Shown piece by piece: positions 51,320 through 60,180 of a stretch of DNA of 64,000 bases. The position numbers and the translations under genes were made by a program. The notes below the pieces were generated by a model. It did not search any database. It was given only the letters and a program-made list of their open reading frames with translations, and had not been told where the DNA came from. This DNA comes from Brevibacillus_D fluminis_A (GTDB taxonomy: Bacteria > Bacillota > Bacilli > Brevibacillales > Brevibacillaceae): assembly GCF_052072235.1 (NCBI RefSeq), contig NZ_CM125436.1:5078001-5142000 (forward strand). Reading direction: 5' to 3'. The first letter of the stretch is position 1. Every line of letters starts with the position of its first letter.

Positions 51320-52127
51320 CCGGCTTCTCCCCCTCTTGCGCACGGCAGGTGCCCAGCTTCATTTCCGAGATCAACCGATACAAGTAATCGCGCTCCTGAA
51401 ACTCGCACCGGGCCACCAGCGCCGAACCGACGACAGCGCCGTCATAGCCGCTTTTCATTACCTGGGCTACTTTTTCGGGACTGCGCAGGCCAAATCCTGC
51501 GACAATCATGCCGTCAAAAAGCTGGCGCGTGCGCACCAGCAGGCCGTCCAGATCGCCGAACTGGGAGAGCGGATCGCCTGTCGTGCCCGCGTACATTTGC
51601 GCATAAATCACAGCCGACTGCGATACCGCTGCCTGCAGCTCTTCATCGGACATCGCCGGATTGACGAAGCGGACCACGTCGACACCGTATGGCTCCATCT
51701 CGACGCAAATCTGGTTTTGTTCAGCCAACGGGCAGTCAGGCAGCACCAACGCATCGATCAGCCCTTCTTTGGCCAGCTCGAGATACAGCCCGCTATCCAC
51801 AACATCCGTTTTGTAGCCCATCGCCCAAAGCGGGACCGTTGTCCGCGAGCGCAGGTCACGCCAAAACGGCAGGAGCCATTCGGAGGGATCGCCGTTTTCA
51901 TGTGCACGCTGATGCCCGCGCTTGATGATTTCGCCATCCACATAAGGGTTGCGGCTCGGCACGCCGATTTCCAAAATATCGATGCCTGCGTCGACCGCCT
52001 CCGCCAGCCAATCCAACGAGTCGTGAGGGGTGGGGTCGCCTGCCACCAGATACCCCACCAGCACGCCTGCGCTGGAATTGACCGCCGCCTGATACACCTC
52101 GCGATCGCGTTTGTTTTGAAACCTCAT
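51291..52127 (-). CDS. TrpA-like (beta/alpha)8 aldolase in a sugar operon
   Basis: A 278-residue homologue of the tryptophan synthase alpha chain. Both catalytic acids are kept: Glu53 (ILEIGVP) and Asp64 (PYVDGE). The phosphate-binding loops GTTG (181-184), GFG (211-213) and GSA (234-236) are kept too, at nearly E. coli TrpA positions. There is no trpB or other trp gene here; its ATG overlaps the ABC permease stop (ATGA) and its end overlaps the FGGY kinase. It is therefore probably a lyase that splits a phosphorylated sugar and releases glyceraldehyde 3-phosphate, rather than a tryptophan enzyme. That role is inference. A longer reading back to 52274 would run far into the permease. Confidence 0.8.
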   Translation of the reverse strand: MRFQNKRDREVYQAAVNSSAGVLVGYLVAGDPTPHDSLDWLAEAVDAGIDILEIGVPSRNPYVDGEIIKRGHQRAHENGDPSEWLLPFWRDLRSRTTVPLWAMGYKTDVVDSGLYLELAKEGLIDALVLPDCPLAEQNQICVEMEPYGVDVVRFVNPAMSDEELQAAVSQSAVIYAQMYAGTTGDPLSQFGDLDGLLVRTRQLFDGMIVAGFGLRSPEKVAQVMKSGYDGAVVGSALVARCEFQERDYLYRLISEMKLGTCRAQEGEKPDEQGLCSLN

Positions 52128-53077
52128 CGCACACCACGCCCCAACCGCTGCAAAATGACGGCGGCGATGACGATGATTCCCGTGATGACATCCTGCATGA
52201 AAGACGGCACTTCCAAAATCGTCAAGCCATTTGCCAAAATGCCGATGATCGCCGCCCCGACAAACGTTCCCCAAATGTTGGGCACGCCTTCTTTAAAAGC
52301 GGTCATGCCGAGGAATGCTGCAGCGTACGACGGGAGAAACAGCCCGTTGCCGCCTGTCGGATGCGCGGAGCCGAGTCGCGAGGCCATCAGCACGCCGGTC
52401 AGCGCTGCCAGCATCGAGCAAAGCGCGAACGCTGCGTTTTTGTTCCATTTGACGTTGACCCCGGCGATTTGGGAAGCCGATTCGTTCCCGCCGATCGCAT
52501 ACAGCTTCCGTCCAAACGGCGTATGCGTCATGATATACCAGAACAACAGGGCGATGAGGATCATGATGATCGACAAGAGCGGAATGCTGCCCCATTCGGT
52601 TTGTCCGATATAGCGGAACGCGTCCGGAATGTTTTCGAATACCGTCGCACCGCCTGTCAGCCAGAAGGTGAACCCGCCAAGAATCGTCCCCATCGCCAGC
52701 GTTGTGATGAAAGAAAGCACACGGAACCGGGTTACAACCCATCCGTTGATATAGCCGATGATCAGCGCGGCAATAAGCGGTACCAAAAAGACGACCGCCA
52801 TCGGATATCCTGCTACCGCCAGCTTGGCAGCAACGACGCCGCCCATGCTGGCCATCGCTCCGACGGACAGGTCGAACTCCCCGACCGCCATAACCAGCGT
52901 GGCACCGATTGCAATGATGACGAGAAAAGATATTTGCCTCGTAATGTTGATCGCATTGTCGATAGAGGCGAATGAATCCGGGCTCAGCACGCTAAACCCG
53001 ATGATGATGAGTATGGCGGCGATAACCGTCCCATAGGTCCGGATGATTCTGAACGCATCCGTTTGCATGTTTTCCAC
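52124..53077 (-). CDS. Ribose-type ABC sugar transporter permease (RbsC-like)
   Basis: A 317-residue permease with eight to ten helices of the BPD_transp_2 family, used by ribose, xylose and AI-2 importers. The segment GEFDLSVGAMASMGG and the NAAFALCSMLAALTGVLMASRLGSAHPTGG region with the ATPase-coupling loop are typical. The start is either the GTG at 53077 or the ATG at 53068; both have purine-rich sites. It lies 22 bp after the ATPase gene and its stop overlaps the TrpA-like start. Confidence 0.93.
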   Translation of the reverse strand: MENMQTDAFRIIRTYGTVIAAILIIIGFSVLSPDSFASIDNAINITRQISFLVIIAIGATLVMAVGEFDLSVGAMASMGGVVAAKLAVAGYPMAVVFLVPLIAALIIGYINGWVVTRFRVLSFITTLAMGTILGGFTFWLTGGATVFENIPDAFRYIGQTEWGSIPLLSIIMILIALLFWYIMTHTPFGRKLYAIGGNESASQIAGVNVKWNKNAAFALCSMLAALTGVLMASRLGSAHPTGGNGLFLPSYAAAFLGMTAFKEGVPNIWGTFVGAAIIGILANGLTILEVPSFMQDVITGIIVIAAVILQRLGRGVR

Positions 53078-53099
53078 ATCCTTTTCCTCTTCGGGGTGA

Positions 53100-54614
53100 T
53101 TAGTCCGTAGTCGCTGCGTTTTCCGGACGATAGCATAGGTGAAGGATTTGTTCTGCAGTCACCCCATCGTTCTCGACCGAGGCGATTGTTTTGCCGTCGT
53201 GCATGACGACGATCCGGTCTGCCACCTCAAGCACTTCCTGCAAATCGGAAGAAACGTAGACGACGCCGCAGCCTTCTTCGGCTTTTGCGCGAAGCAGGTT
53301 GTGGATTTCCGATCGTGTCATGACGTCGACCGCTTGTGTCGGCTCGTCGCACAAAAAGAGTCTGGGATTGGACAGCAGCGCTTTGGCAAAAACCACTTTT
53401 TGCTGATTGCCGCCGCTGAGCTGCGAAACGGTCTGTTCGGAACCGACCGCCTTCACCTTCATCGCCTCCATCCAGCCGCGAACCTCCTGTTTCTCCTGTT
53501 TTTCCGCAAGCCCGAACCATTTGGCATACTTTCCGATCACGGGGAGCGTCATGTTCTCGCGGATCGTCATCCCCATGATCAGCGCATCGTGACGGCGATC
53601 TTCCGGAATAAGCACGACCCCTTCGCGGATGGAAGCGGCGGGCGTGGGCGCGCTTATCGTTTTATCGTTAAGCTGGATTGAACCGCCGGAAAGGGGGCGG
53701 ACACCGTAAATCGCCTCAAGCAATTCCGTGCGCCCCGCTCCTGCCAGACCGAAGATTCCGACGATCTCGCCTTCGCGCACGACTACATCCGCTTTTTTTA
53801 CACGCCCGTCCGCCGTGCGCACATCCGCTACCTGCATGATGACCTGCCCCTGCCGCAGCTTTCGCTTTTCGGCGCCATGCTGCTTCATCTGGCCGTCTGT
53901 CATCAAGGAAATCAGCTGGTCTTTCGTCGTTTCCCGCGTCTGCGTCGTCGCAACCTTTTGCCCATTGCGCAGCACCGTGATTCGATCCGACAAGCGAAAA
54001 ATCTCGTCCATCCGGTGGGAAACATAGAGGATCGCGGTCCCTTGCGCCTTCAGCCTGTCGATGAGCGCGAACAGCAGCTCCGCCTCATGATCGGTTAGCG
54101 ATGCCGTCGGCTCATCGAGAATGAACAGCTTGCACGTGAGCATCATGGCGCGGAGGATTTCGAGCATCGTTCGTTCCGGCGGTGACATCTGCTGTGCGGT
54201 TTTGTTCAAATCCAGCTCGATGCCGAACTCCGCTTTCAACCGATCCCCTTTTTGCTTCATTTCGCGCCAATTGATCTTGGCGCGGCCCCAATCGGTCGGA
54301 TAATGCTGGCCCAGGAACAAATTTTCATAGCCGGTAAAAGTCGGGACGAGCTGTCGATCCTGATGAAGAACATTGATGCCGAGATCGCGGGCATGACGCG
54401 GATGGCCGATGCTGACCTGCTGGTTTTCCCAGCGAATCTCGCCGCCATCCGGCGCGTACACACCCGTAATCATTTTGATAAACGTGGACTTGCCTGCCCC
54501 GTTCTCTCCCACTAACGCATGCACTTCTCCCGCCTTGATGTCGATGGAGACGCTGGAGAGTGCGACATGCGGCCCGAATTGCTTCAAAAGGGACACGGTC
54601 TCAAGTAAACTCAT
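53100..54614 (-). CDS. Ribose-type ABC sugar transporter ATPase (RbsA-like)
   Basis: A 504-residue double ATPase. The N-terminal half has Walker A GENGAGKST, signature near MSPPERTML and Walker B LFILDEPTAS; the C-terminal half has the degenerate Walker A GLAGAGRTE, signature QLSGGNQQK and LFLCDEPTQ. This is normal for RbsA/MglA/XylG, where one site is weakened. GGGAGG lies seven bases before the ATG. Partners are the adjoining permease and binding protein. Confidence 0.95.
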   Translation of the reverse strand: MSLLETVSLLKQFGPHVALSSVSIDIKAGEVHALVGENGAGKSTFIKMITGVYAPDGGEIRWENQQVSIGHPRHARDLGINVLHQDRQLVPTFTGYENLFLGQHYPTDWGRAKINWREMKQKGDRLKAEFGIELDLNKTAQQMSPPERTMLEILRAMMLTCKLFILDEPTASLTDHEAELLFALIDRLKAQGTAILYVSHRMDEIFRLSDRITVLRNGQKVATTQTRETTKDQLISLMTDGQMKQHGAEKRKLRQGQVIMQVADVRTADGRVKKADVVVREGEIVGIFGLAGAGRTELLEAIYGVRPLSGGSIQLNDKTISAPTPAASIREGVVLIPEDRRHDALIMGMTIRENMTLPVIGKYAKWFGLAEKQEKQEVRGWMEAMKVKAVGSEQTVSQLSGGNQQKVVFAKALLSNPRLFLCDEPTQAVDVMTRSEIHNLLRAKAEEGCGVVYVSSDLQEVLEVADRIVVMHDGKTIASVENDGVTAEQILHLCYRPENAATTD

Positions 54615-54657
54615 GCGAAATCCTCCCTACCTGCCTGCCACGTACGTGATTGCCGGC

Positions 54658-55605
54658 TTAGTTGGCGTTTTCTTTGGTGATCAAGGAAGCAGGCGCGTAC
54701 ATTTCGGTCTTTTCAACTTTTTCGCCCTTGAACACTTTATCGATTTGCTCGCTAACGATCTCAGCCATGCCCGGGAAGTTTTGCTTTACGGTCGCGACAA
54801 GTGGCGAACCTTTCTTAATCATGTCAATCGCCTGACTATTTCCGTCGATGCCTGTTACGATGATGTTCTTTCTGCCCGCTGCCTCGATCGCCTGCGCAGC
54901 GCCGATCGCCGGCTCATCCCAACCTGCCCAAACGGCCGTCACGGAACCTTCGTCCTTGTTCGCGAGCAAAATGTTTTCCATTTGCTGTCTGGCGCTTTCG
55001 ATCGGACCTGGCACTTGCACTTGTTGCTCTTGCAGCACTTTTACATCCTTGTTCATTTTCAGTACGCCATCGAGCGTCTCACTGCGTTTCAGCACGCCTG
55101 GGTGGGCACGGTATGTCAGAACGACGAGATTGCCTTTGAAGCCAATCGTTTTCAACAGATAGTCGGAAATCATGGTGGACATTTGCGCGTTGTCGCTCGT
55201 TGCATTCATGACCATGCCATCAATGTAGCCGGAATCGCAGCCGAATACCGGAATTTGCTTTTCTTTCGCTTTGCCGATTTGCACCTTCAGTTGATTCGGG
55301 TCCGTACTGACCAAGACGATCGCGTCCGCCTTTTTGGCAATCATGTCTTCCATGCGGCTCGCCAGTTGCCCAACGTCGCCTTTGGTATCGACCACATTGG
55401 CTTTCCAGCCATGGGATTCCGCCTGTTTTTTGAGTGCCTCGACCATTTCATTCGTAGTAACAGATGAGAGATATGGAGTCAAAATCGCAATTGATTTTTC
55501 GGCTTTGGCCGCATCTGCGCCGCCTTCATTCTCAGCCTTGTTGCCGCATCCGGCCAACCCCATGACGACCATCAATGCAGTGAGAATCACGATGAACTTT
55601 TTCAT
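54658..55605 (-). CDS. Sugar-binding lipoprotein of the ABC importer (RbsB-like)
   Basis: A 315-residue periplasmic-binding-protein type 1 lipoprotein. Signal peptide with lipobox LAGC (Cys20), then two lobes: KSIAILTPYLSS at the start of lobe one and AVWAGWDEPAIGAAQAIEAAG in lobe two. ATG at 55605 has GGAGGAAG upstream; longer readings lack a signal peptide. It is the second gene of the operon, after the SorC regulator. The bound sugar is unknown. Confidence 0.93.
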   Translation of the reverse strand: MKKFIVILTALMVVMGLAGCGNKAENEGGADAAKAEKSIAILTPYLSSVTTNEMVEALKKQAESHGWKANVVDTKGDVGQLASRMEDMIAKKADAIVLVSTDPNQLKVQIGKAKEKQIPVFGCDSGYIDGMVMNATSDNAQMSTMISDYLLKTIGFKGNLVVLTYRAHPGVLKRSETLDGVLKMNKDVKVLQEQQVQVPGPIESARQQMENILLANKDEGSVTAVWAGWDEPAIGAAQAIEAAGRKNIIVTGIDGNSQAIDMIKKGSPLVATVKQNFPGMAEIVSEQIDKVFKGEKVEKTEMYAPASLITKENAN

Positions 55606-55661
55606 GCTACTTCCTCCTGAATGTTCTCTTTTTTTATTATCATCAGCGCGATCCGGCCTCG

Positions 55662-56633
55662 TCAGGAAACCGGATGCGAGCGATGCCACTCCAAAACTGC
55701 CTTGGCTGTTGCCATATCGGTGATCAATACATCGATCCAGCGACCCCGCAGCGTCGCCGCGATGGCTGCCACCTTCTCTTCGCCGCTGGCGATGGCGATA
55801 ATGTTGGGGATTTGGCGAAGCTCGGCTGCCGACAAGCCAATCATCCGCTGCTCGGCTTCATGAGCGATCGCTTCCCCTTTCTCATTGATGAACGTGGTGC
55901 AAAGGTTGCCGACCGCGCCCTGCTCCATCACAGCGCACATCTCTTCTTCCGTAAAAACGCCGGAACGAACGATCGTCGCATTCGGGGTCGGCTGGCCGAT
56001 TCCCACAACCGCCACTTTGGCTTGCCGCGCCATCGCCAGCACGTCGCCGATCTCTTTTTCCTTGAGCAAAACTTCTTTGGCATCCGTGCTTCCGACAATC
56101 GCCGGCGCATTGAGGAACCAGTATTTGGCCTTGAGTCCTTCCCCCATCATGCGGGTGTTGGAATTGGCGTGCCAGGCGGAGCCTTCCGAGCCCCACCCGC
56201 CGACAAGCGGCACGAATTGCAGGTGCTTGCGCCCGGAGAAACGCATTTCCTCGGCAAGTGAGGCGATTGCGCGGCCTGCCATCACGCCGACGATGTCGTT
56301 TTCTTTCAGTACCGACTCCAAGAGGGTGGCCCCTGCTCGTCCCAAATGGAGGTCGACCATCCGCGCATCGGCATCGGAGGGCTGGATGACGATACAGTCA
56401 TGGATGCCAAACGTTTCCGCAATCGCTTTTTCGTAGCGCTGCTCCTCGGAATACGGGTTGCGGATCGTGATCTGCACGATGCCCTCGGCTTTGGCTGCGC
56501 TGAGCATACGGCTGACCTGAGGGCGGGAAATGCCCAAGCGCGAGGCGATCTCCTGCTGGTTTAAGCCGTCGATATAATAAAGAGAGCTTACCTTCACCAG
56601 CAATCGGATTTTTTCATCATGGATGATGGACAT
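55662..56633 (-). CDS. SorC/DeoR-family sugar-binding transcriptional regulator
   Basis: A 323-residue SorC-type regulator: helix-turn-helix at about 20-50 (LNQQEIASRLGISRPQVSRML) and a C-terminal sugar-phosphate sensor domain with GRAGATLLES and VGGWGSEG. ATG at 56633 follows GGAGAG by ten bases; a Met nine codons upstream is less likely. It is first in the operon it should control, and a perfect 12-bp inverted repeat (56650-56689) covers its transcription start. Such proteins respond to a phosphorylated pathway sugar. Confidence 0.92.
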   Translation of the reverse strand: MSIIHDEKIRLLVKVSSLYYIDGLNQQEIASRLGISRPQVSRMLSAAKAEGIVQITIRNPYSEEQRYEKAIAETFGIHDCIVIQPSDADARMVDLHLGRAGATLLESVLKENDIVGVMAGRAIASLAEEMRFSGRKHLQFVPLVGGWGSEGSAWHANSNTRMMGEGLKAKYWFLNAPAIVGSTDAKEVLLKEKEIGDVLAMARQAKVAVVGIGQPTPNATIVRSGVFTEEEMCAVMEQGAVGNLCTTFINEKGEAIAHEAEQRMIGLSAAELRQIPNIIAIASGEEKVAAIAATLRGRWIDVLITDMATAKAVLEWHRSHPVS

Positions 56634-56649
56634 GTTTGCGTATCTCTCC

Positions 56650-56689
56650 AATCTGAACAAATGTACATCGTTGATCTTTTGTTCAGATT
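56650..56689. promoter_or_regulatory. SorC operator
   Basis: AATCTGAACAAA and TTTGTTCAGATT form perfect 12-bp arms with a 16-bp spacer, directly downstream of the operon's -10 box. Confidence 0.8.
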
Positions 56690-56690
56690 G

Positions 56691-56720
56691 ATTATAACAG
56701 TTACTGCCATCATTTTACAA
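56691..56720 (-). promoter_or_regulatory. Promoter of the sugar operon
   Basis: TATAAT (56691-56696, minus strand) with an extended TGT before it, and TTGTAA (56715-56720) 18 bp upstream. The operator lies just downstream. Confidence 0.7.
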
Positions 56721-56766
56721 GATGTAACAATTATCGTCATTATTGCGGTAAAGCGTTAGTGTGTTG

Positions 56767-56930
56767 GAAAAGATGGCTAGTCGGTTGCTATAGCGAGGGA
56801 TTTTTGAAAAAAGTGGCGCTCCGCTCTGACGATGCCTGCTGGGGGTCGGGGGTGGATGGCATCGCCAAGGCTGCGCGCCACTTTTTTCAAAAATCCTTGC
56901 GGTGCTTCTGTTGCGGTTAGCCAGCTTTTC
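56767..56930. repeat. 164-bp palindromic element
   Basis: Outer arms GAAAAG-N-TGGCTA (56767-56779) and TAGCCA-N-CTTTTC (56918-56930), a perfect 22-bp inner repeat (56798-56819 against 56875-56896, beginning GGATTTTTGAAAAAAGTGG) and a central CGATGCC/GGCATCG stem. No gene fits inside. It resembles a non-autonomous palindromic repeat or miniature mobile element. Confidence 0.7.
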
Positions 56931-56952
56931 TATTTGGGGGATGAAAAAAAAG

Positions 56953-56981
56953 AAAAACCAGCCATTCAAAGCTGGTTTTTT
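56953..56981. terminator. Bidirectional terminator overlapping the MUG gene end
   Basis: AAAAACCAGC pairs with GCTGGTTTTTT around an 8-base loop; the stop codon of the MUG gene lies in the loop. Confidence 0.8.
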
Positions 56982-57496
56982 CCCAGTTGATTCAGTAGTT
57001 TCGTAAGTCCTCTATAAATTTCCACGATCTCCTCCAGCTTCATTCTCACCAAACCGCTTGAGGATGGGGCGACGAATTCGATAGTGCCGGGGACGACCGG
57101 GGTTGCTTGCATGCCCCAGGGGATGTCTTTTTTGCCGCTGTATTGCTCGTAGACGCCTTTGCCGACGAAGCAGACGATTTGGGGGCGGTAGGTTTCGATC
57201 TTTGCCTTTAGCTGCCGCCTGCCTTCTGCGTACTCTTCCTTGGTGATGTCTGCCGCACTCTGTGTCGGTCGGGAGACGATGTTGGTGAAGCCGTAGCCCA
57301 ACTTGAGCAGGTCGCCGTCCTCTTCCGTGCGGTACAGGCGCGGCGTCAGTCCCGACTGGTGGAGAATTTTCCAGAACCGGTTGTGCGGGTTGGCGTAGTG
57401 GTGGCCGCTTTCGCCCGATTTCAGGCTCGGATTAAACCCGACGAACAAGATGCGCAGCCCCTCGGACAGATGATCCGGAATCCCGGTGGTTTGCAT
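56966..57496 (-). CDS. mug: Mismatch-specific uracil/thymine-DNA glycosylase (MUG family)
   Basis: A 176-residue glycosylase of UDG family 2 that removes U or T opposite G and ethenocytosine. The catalytic motif FVGFNPSLKSGESGHHYANPHNRFWKIL carries the family's Asn in GxNP, and the later loop NPSS-type motif is seen as APSSSGLV. Length is normal. It lies 30 bp after the type III restriction gene on the same strand and could be co-transcribed, but it is a housekeeping repair gene. Confidence 0.92.
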   Translation of the reverse strand: MQTTGIPDHLSEGLRILFVGFNPSLKSGESGHHYANPHNRFWKILHQSGLTPRLYRTEEDGDLLKLGYGFTNIVSRPTQSAADITKEEYAEGRRQLKAKIETYRPQIVCFVGKGVYEQYSGKKDIPWGMQATPVVPGTIEFVAPSSSGLVRMKLEEIVEIYRGLTKLLNQLGKNQL

Positions 57497-57526
57497 CCTG
57501 CCCCTCCTTTCACACTTGATTGCCGA

Positions 57527-60169
57527 TCAAATTTGCTCCGCATGGCTCACCTTTTTGAACTGCACGTCCTCCAAGGCGCGAAAATGAGCCTGACCGCACG
57601 TAATTTTGAGATTTTCGCTGTCGCGCAGCTGGTCCGCCTTGAGCGTCGCTTTCGTTTCCGCCACGAGATACAGCTTGGCCTCTTCCCCGCTCTCGCGTTT
57701 GACCACCGCCCAGTCGGGATTGTATGTTCCCAGCGGCGTATCCACCTTAAACCAGCGCGGCAGCTTGAGAAAGAAAGAAACGTCTTCACGGGCGTCCAGC
57801 TCGAGCGCAAACTGCTTTTCCACCTCGGAGTCGCACTCGACCGCATCGTAAAGCGAGTGCTTCACATCGATCGCGCGCGTGAGGTAGCTGCTGATTTCAT
57901 TTTGTTCAAACAAAAGCATCTCGTATTCGCTGCCATTGATCCGTTCGTATTTGACCCCGGCCACCATCAGTCTGGTCATCGCGGCGCGTATTTCCCGTGC
58001 CGTCTGATCGAGGAATTGCTGCGGATTGACCAGCGCATCGGCCAGACGCCCCGACTGAATCAAAATATCGGCGATCGTGCGGCGCGTCAGCTCCGTCTCC
58101 CGCTGCAAATAGCCGATCAGATCGGGAACCGCTACCGGTCTGGCTATTTCCGGCTCGATCCGCTGCTCTCGCGCGGCCAGCATCTGCGTGACGACACCGT
58201 GCTCCGTCACCTCGACGCTGTGCCGCTGCGTGCGAATGCGCGGGGCTGTTATCGGCGGCATCTGCCTGATCGCTTCCCCCGCTTGCCGAATCAATGCTTC
58301 TGTCTCATACTCCACGCGATAGCGGGTCCGCTGCTTGATCCGCTCCCACAAAGCGAGGAAGTCCTGATTGCTGCGCCATTTGGACACAAGGCGAAGCTGC
58401 TTGCGCTGCCGCTTGTTGTCCAGCCGCTCGCGCGAAAACGTCACCCCGCACTCCTCCTCGATCTCGCGCTGCAAACCGGCGGCGAAATCCTCGTAGCTTT
58501 CGTTGGCGATGACCGTCAGCCGGTTGATGCTGCTGTCAAAAACGCGGTTGCCCGTCTCATCCACCGGCAAACGCAAGCCGCGCCCGATTTCCTGCCGTTT
58601 TTTCAGCTCGGAGCGGGTTTCGTTCAGCGTGCAAATCTGGAACACGTTCGGGTTGTCCCAGCCCTCGCGCAGCGCGGAATGGCTGAAAATGAAGCGGAGC
58701 GGCTCGGAGCGCGAAAGCAGCCGTTCCTTGTCGCGCATGATCAGCTCGTACGCATCGTCGTCCGCCTTCGTATTTCCTTTCGTATCTTTGGCCTTGCCGC
58801 GCGCATCGGTTGCAAAATAGCCGTTGTGCACCAGATTTTCATCCGGCAGCTGCAGCGTAGCATAGCGCGGCTTTTCGCGCAGCTCGCGGTAAGCTTCCAG
58901 GAACCACCTTCTGATCTTCCCGTCTTCATCGGCATAATGCGCCACCTTGTCGATAAAAAACAGCGAAAGCACCTTGAGCCTTCTCCCCTCCGGCAAAAGC
59001 TCCTGAATGCGCAGCTCCTTTTCCAGATGCTCCTTGACCGTCTCGCGAATCTGGGCGCGCATCAGCTCATCCGTGCGCCCGCCATACTCTTGTCCGCATT
59101 GGATGCGGCGGCCGTTGGCAAACGTGACGGTCCTGGTTGCGTAGTCGATCTGATCGACCACATACCCGCGATACTGCTCCCGTTCGCCTGACAGCTGATG
59201 GAGGTCTGTCCCCGTTTTGCTGATCGTGACCAGCTTTCTCTCAGGCCCGCCGCTTTTTTGCACATCGATCAGCAGCTTGGCGACCAGCTTGCCGTTTGCC
59301 GCCTCCACCGAGTCGAGCCGCATGTACGGCTGGTTGAAATCCGGATCATCCAGCACCGAGTCCACCTCGATCCGTTTGACCAGCTTCCAGTCGTACGCTT
59401 TTACCGGATCGAGGCGGTACAGCAGGTTGTACAGGTTCCGGTGGGTCGCCGAGTAGCGCAGCGTGCAAAGCGGCTCAAGGCTGTTGATCGCCGCTTTCGC
59501 TTGCGCCGACTCCATGTTTTGCGGCTCGTCGATGATCACGATCGGTCGCGTCGCCTGGATGAACTCGATCGGCTTTCGGCCGGACAAGCGGTCGTTTTCC
59601 TTGTGAATGATGTTGTTTTCCTTTTTGTTGAACGCATCGATATTGATCACCATGATCTGCAGCTTGTCGGCATGGGCAAACTGGCGCAGCGACGAGATGC
59701 GCTTGGAATCGTAGACATGGTAGTCATAAGGCTGATTTTCATAGAGCGCGTGAAAATGCTCGCGGGTCAGCTGCAAATTTTTCAGCACCCCTTCGCGGAT
59801 CGCCACGCTCGGGACAACGATAATGAATTTGGTAAAGCCGTATTTTCGCTGCAGCTCCATGATCGTCCGCAAATAGACATAGGTTTTGCCTGTGCCCGTC
59901 TCCATATCGATGGAAAAATGCATGCCATCCAGCGTTTCCGCTGCCGGCAGCCCGTTTCTCGCCTGAATGCGCTGCACATTGGCGAGAATGCTTGCCTCAT
60001 CGATCGCCAGCTGGTTGCCATACCCGCATTCGGACAGCATCCCGCTTGCCAGCGCGTCAAGATTCACCTCGTAGTTCCCCCGGGATAGCGGCTGCCCGTC
60101 AAACAGGTCAACCGCCGCCTGGATCGCATCCAGCTGGTGCTGCTGCTGACTGTCGAATTGTAGTTTCAT
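57527..60169 (-). CDS. Type III restriction endonuclease subunit (Res)
   Basis: An 880-residue SF2 translocase-nuclease. Walker A ETGTGKT at 90-96, the DEAD-like box IIDEPQ near 215, and motif VI QEIGRGLRLP near 545 are intact. The C-terminal nuclease has a PD-(D/E)xK pattern: NPDWAV followed by AETKA (about 818-845). ATG at 60169 has GGAG eight bases upstream and lies 11 bp after the mod stop codon. With Mod it cuts DNA near paired unmethylated asymmetric sites. No frameshift or loss of motif is visible, so the system looks functional. Confidence 0.95.
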   Translation of the reverse strand: MKLQFDSQQQHQLDAIQAAVDLFDGQPLSRGNYEVNLDALASGMLSECGYGNQLAIDEASILANVQRIQARNGLPAAETLDGMHFSIDMETGTGKTYVYLRTIMELQRKYGFTKFIIVVPSVAIREGVLKNLQLTREHFHALYENQPYDYHVYDSKRISSLRQFAHADKLQIMVINIDAFNKKENNIIHKENDRLSGRKPIEFIQATRPIVIIDEPQNMESAQAKAAINSLEPLCTLRYSATHRNLYNLLYRLDPVKAYDWKLVKRIEVDSVLDDPDFNQPYMRLDSVEAANGKLVAKLLIDVQKSGGPERKLVTISKTGTDLHQLSGEREQYRGYVVDQIDYATRTVTFANGRRIQCGQEYGGRTDELMRAQIRETVKEHLEKELRIQELLPEGRRLKVLSLFFIDKVAHYADEDGKIRRWFLEAYRELREKPRYATLQLPDENLVHNGYFATDARGKAKDTKGNTKADDDAYELIMRDKERLLSRSEPLRFIFSHSALREGWDNPNVFQICTLNETRSELKKRQEIGRGLRLPVDETGNRVFDSSINRLTVIANESYEDFAAGLQREIEEECGVTFSRERLDNKRQRKQLRLVSKWRSNQDFLALWERIKQRTRYRVEYETEALIRQAGEAIRQMPPITAPRIRTQRHSVEVTEHGVVTQMLAAREQRIEPEIARPVAVPDLIGYLQRETELTRRTIADILIQSGRLADALVNPQQFLDQTAREIRAAMTRLMVAGVKYERINGSEYEMLLFEQNEISSYLTRAIDVKHSLYDAVECDSEVEKQFALELDAREDVSFFLKLPRWFKVDTPLGTYNPDWAVVKRESGEEAKLYLVAETKATLKADQLRDSENLKITCGQAHFRALEDVQFKKVSHAEQI

Positions 60170-60180
60170 GTTCGTCACTC

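Noticed and set aside
51291..52127. A working tryptophan synthase alpha subunit
   Set aside because: No trp genes nearby and tight coupling with sugar transport and kinase genes; kept as a TrpA-like lyase with another substrate, though not excluded from sequence alone.
56715..56969. An 84-codon frame over the palindromic element
   Set aside because: It is made of the inverted repeat itself and lacks a start site; no protein-like features.
57359..59191. Long open frame of about 610 codons opposite the res gene
   Set aside because: Compositional shadow of a GC-rich gene; no family features and no ribosome binding site.
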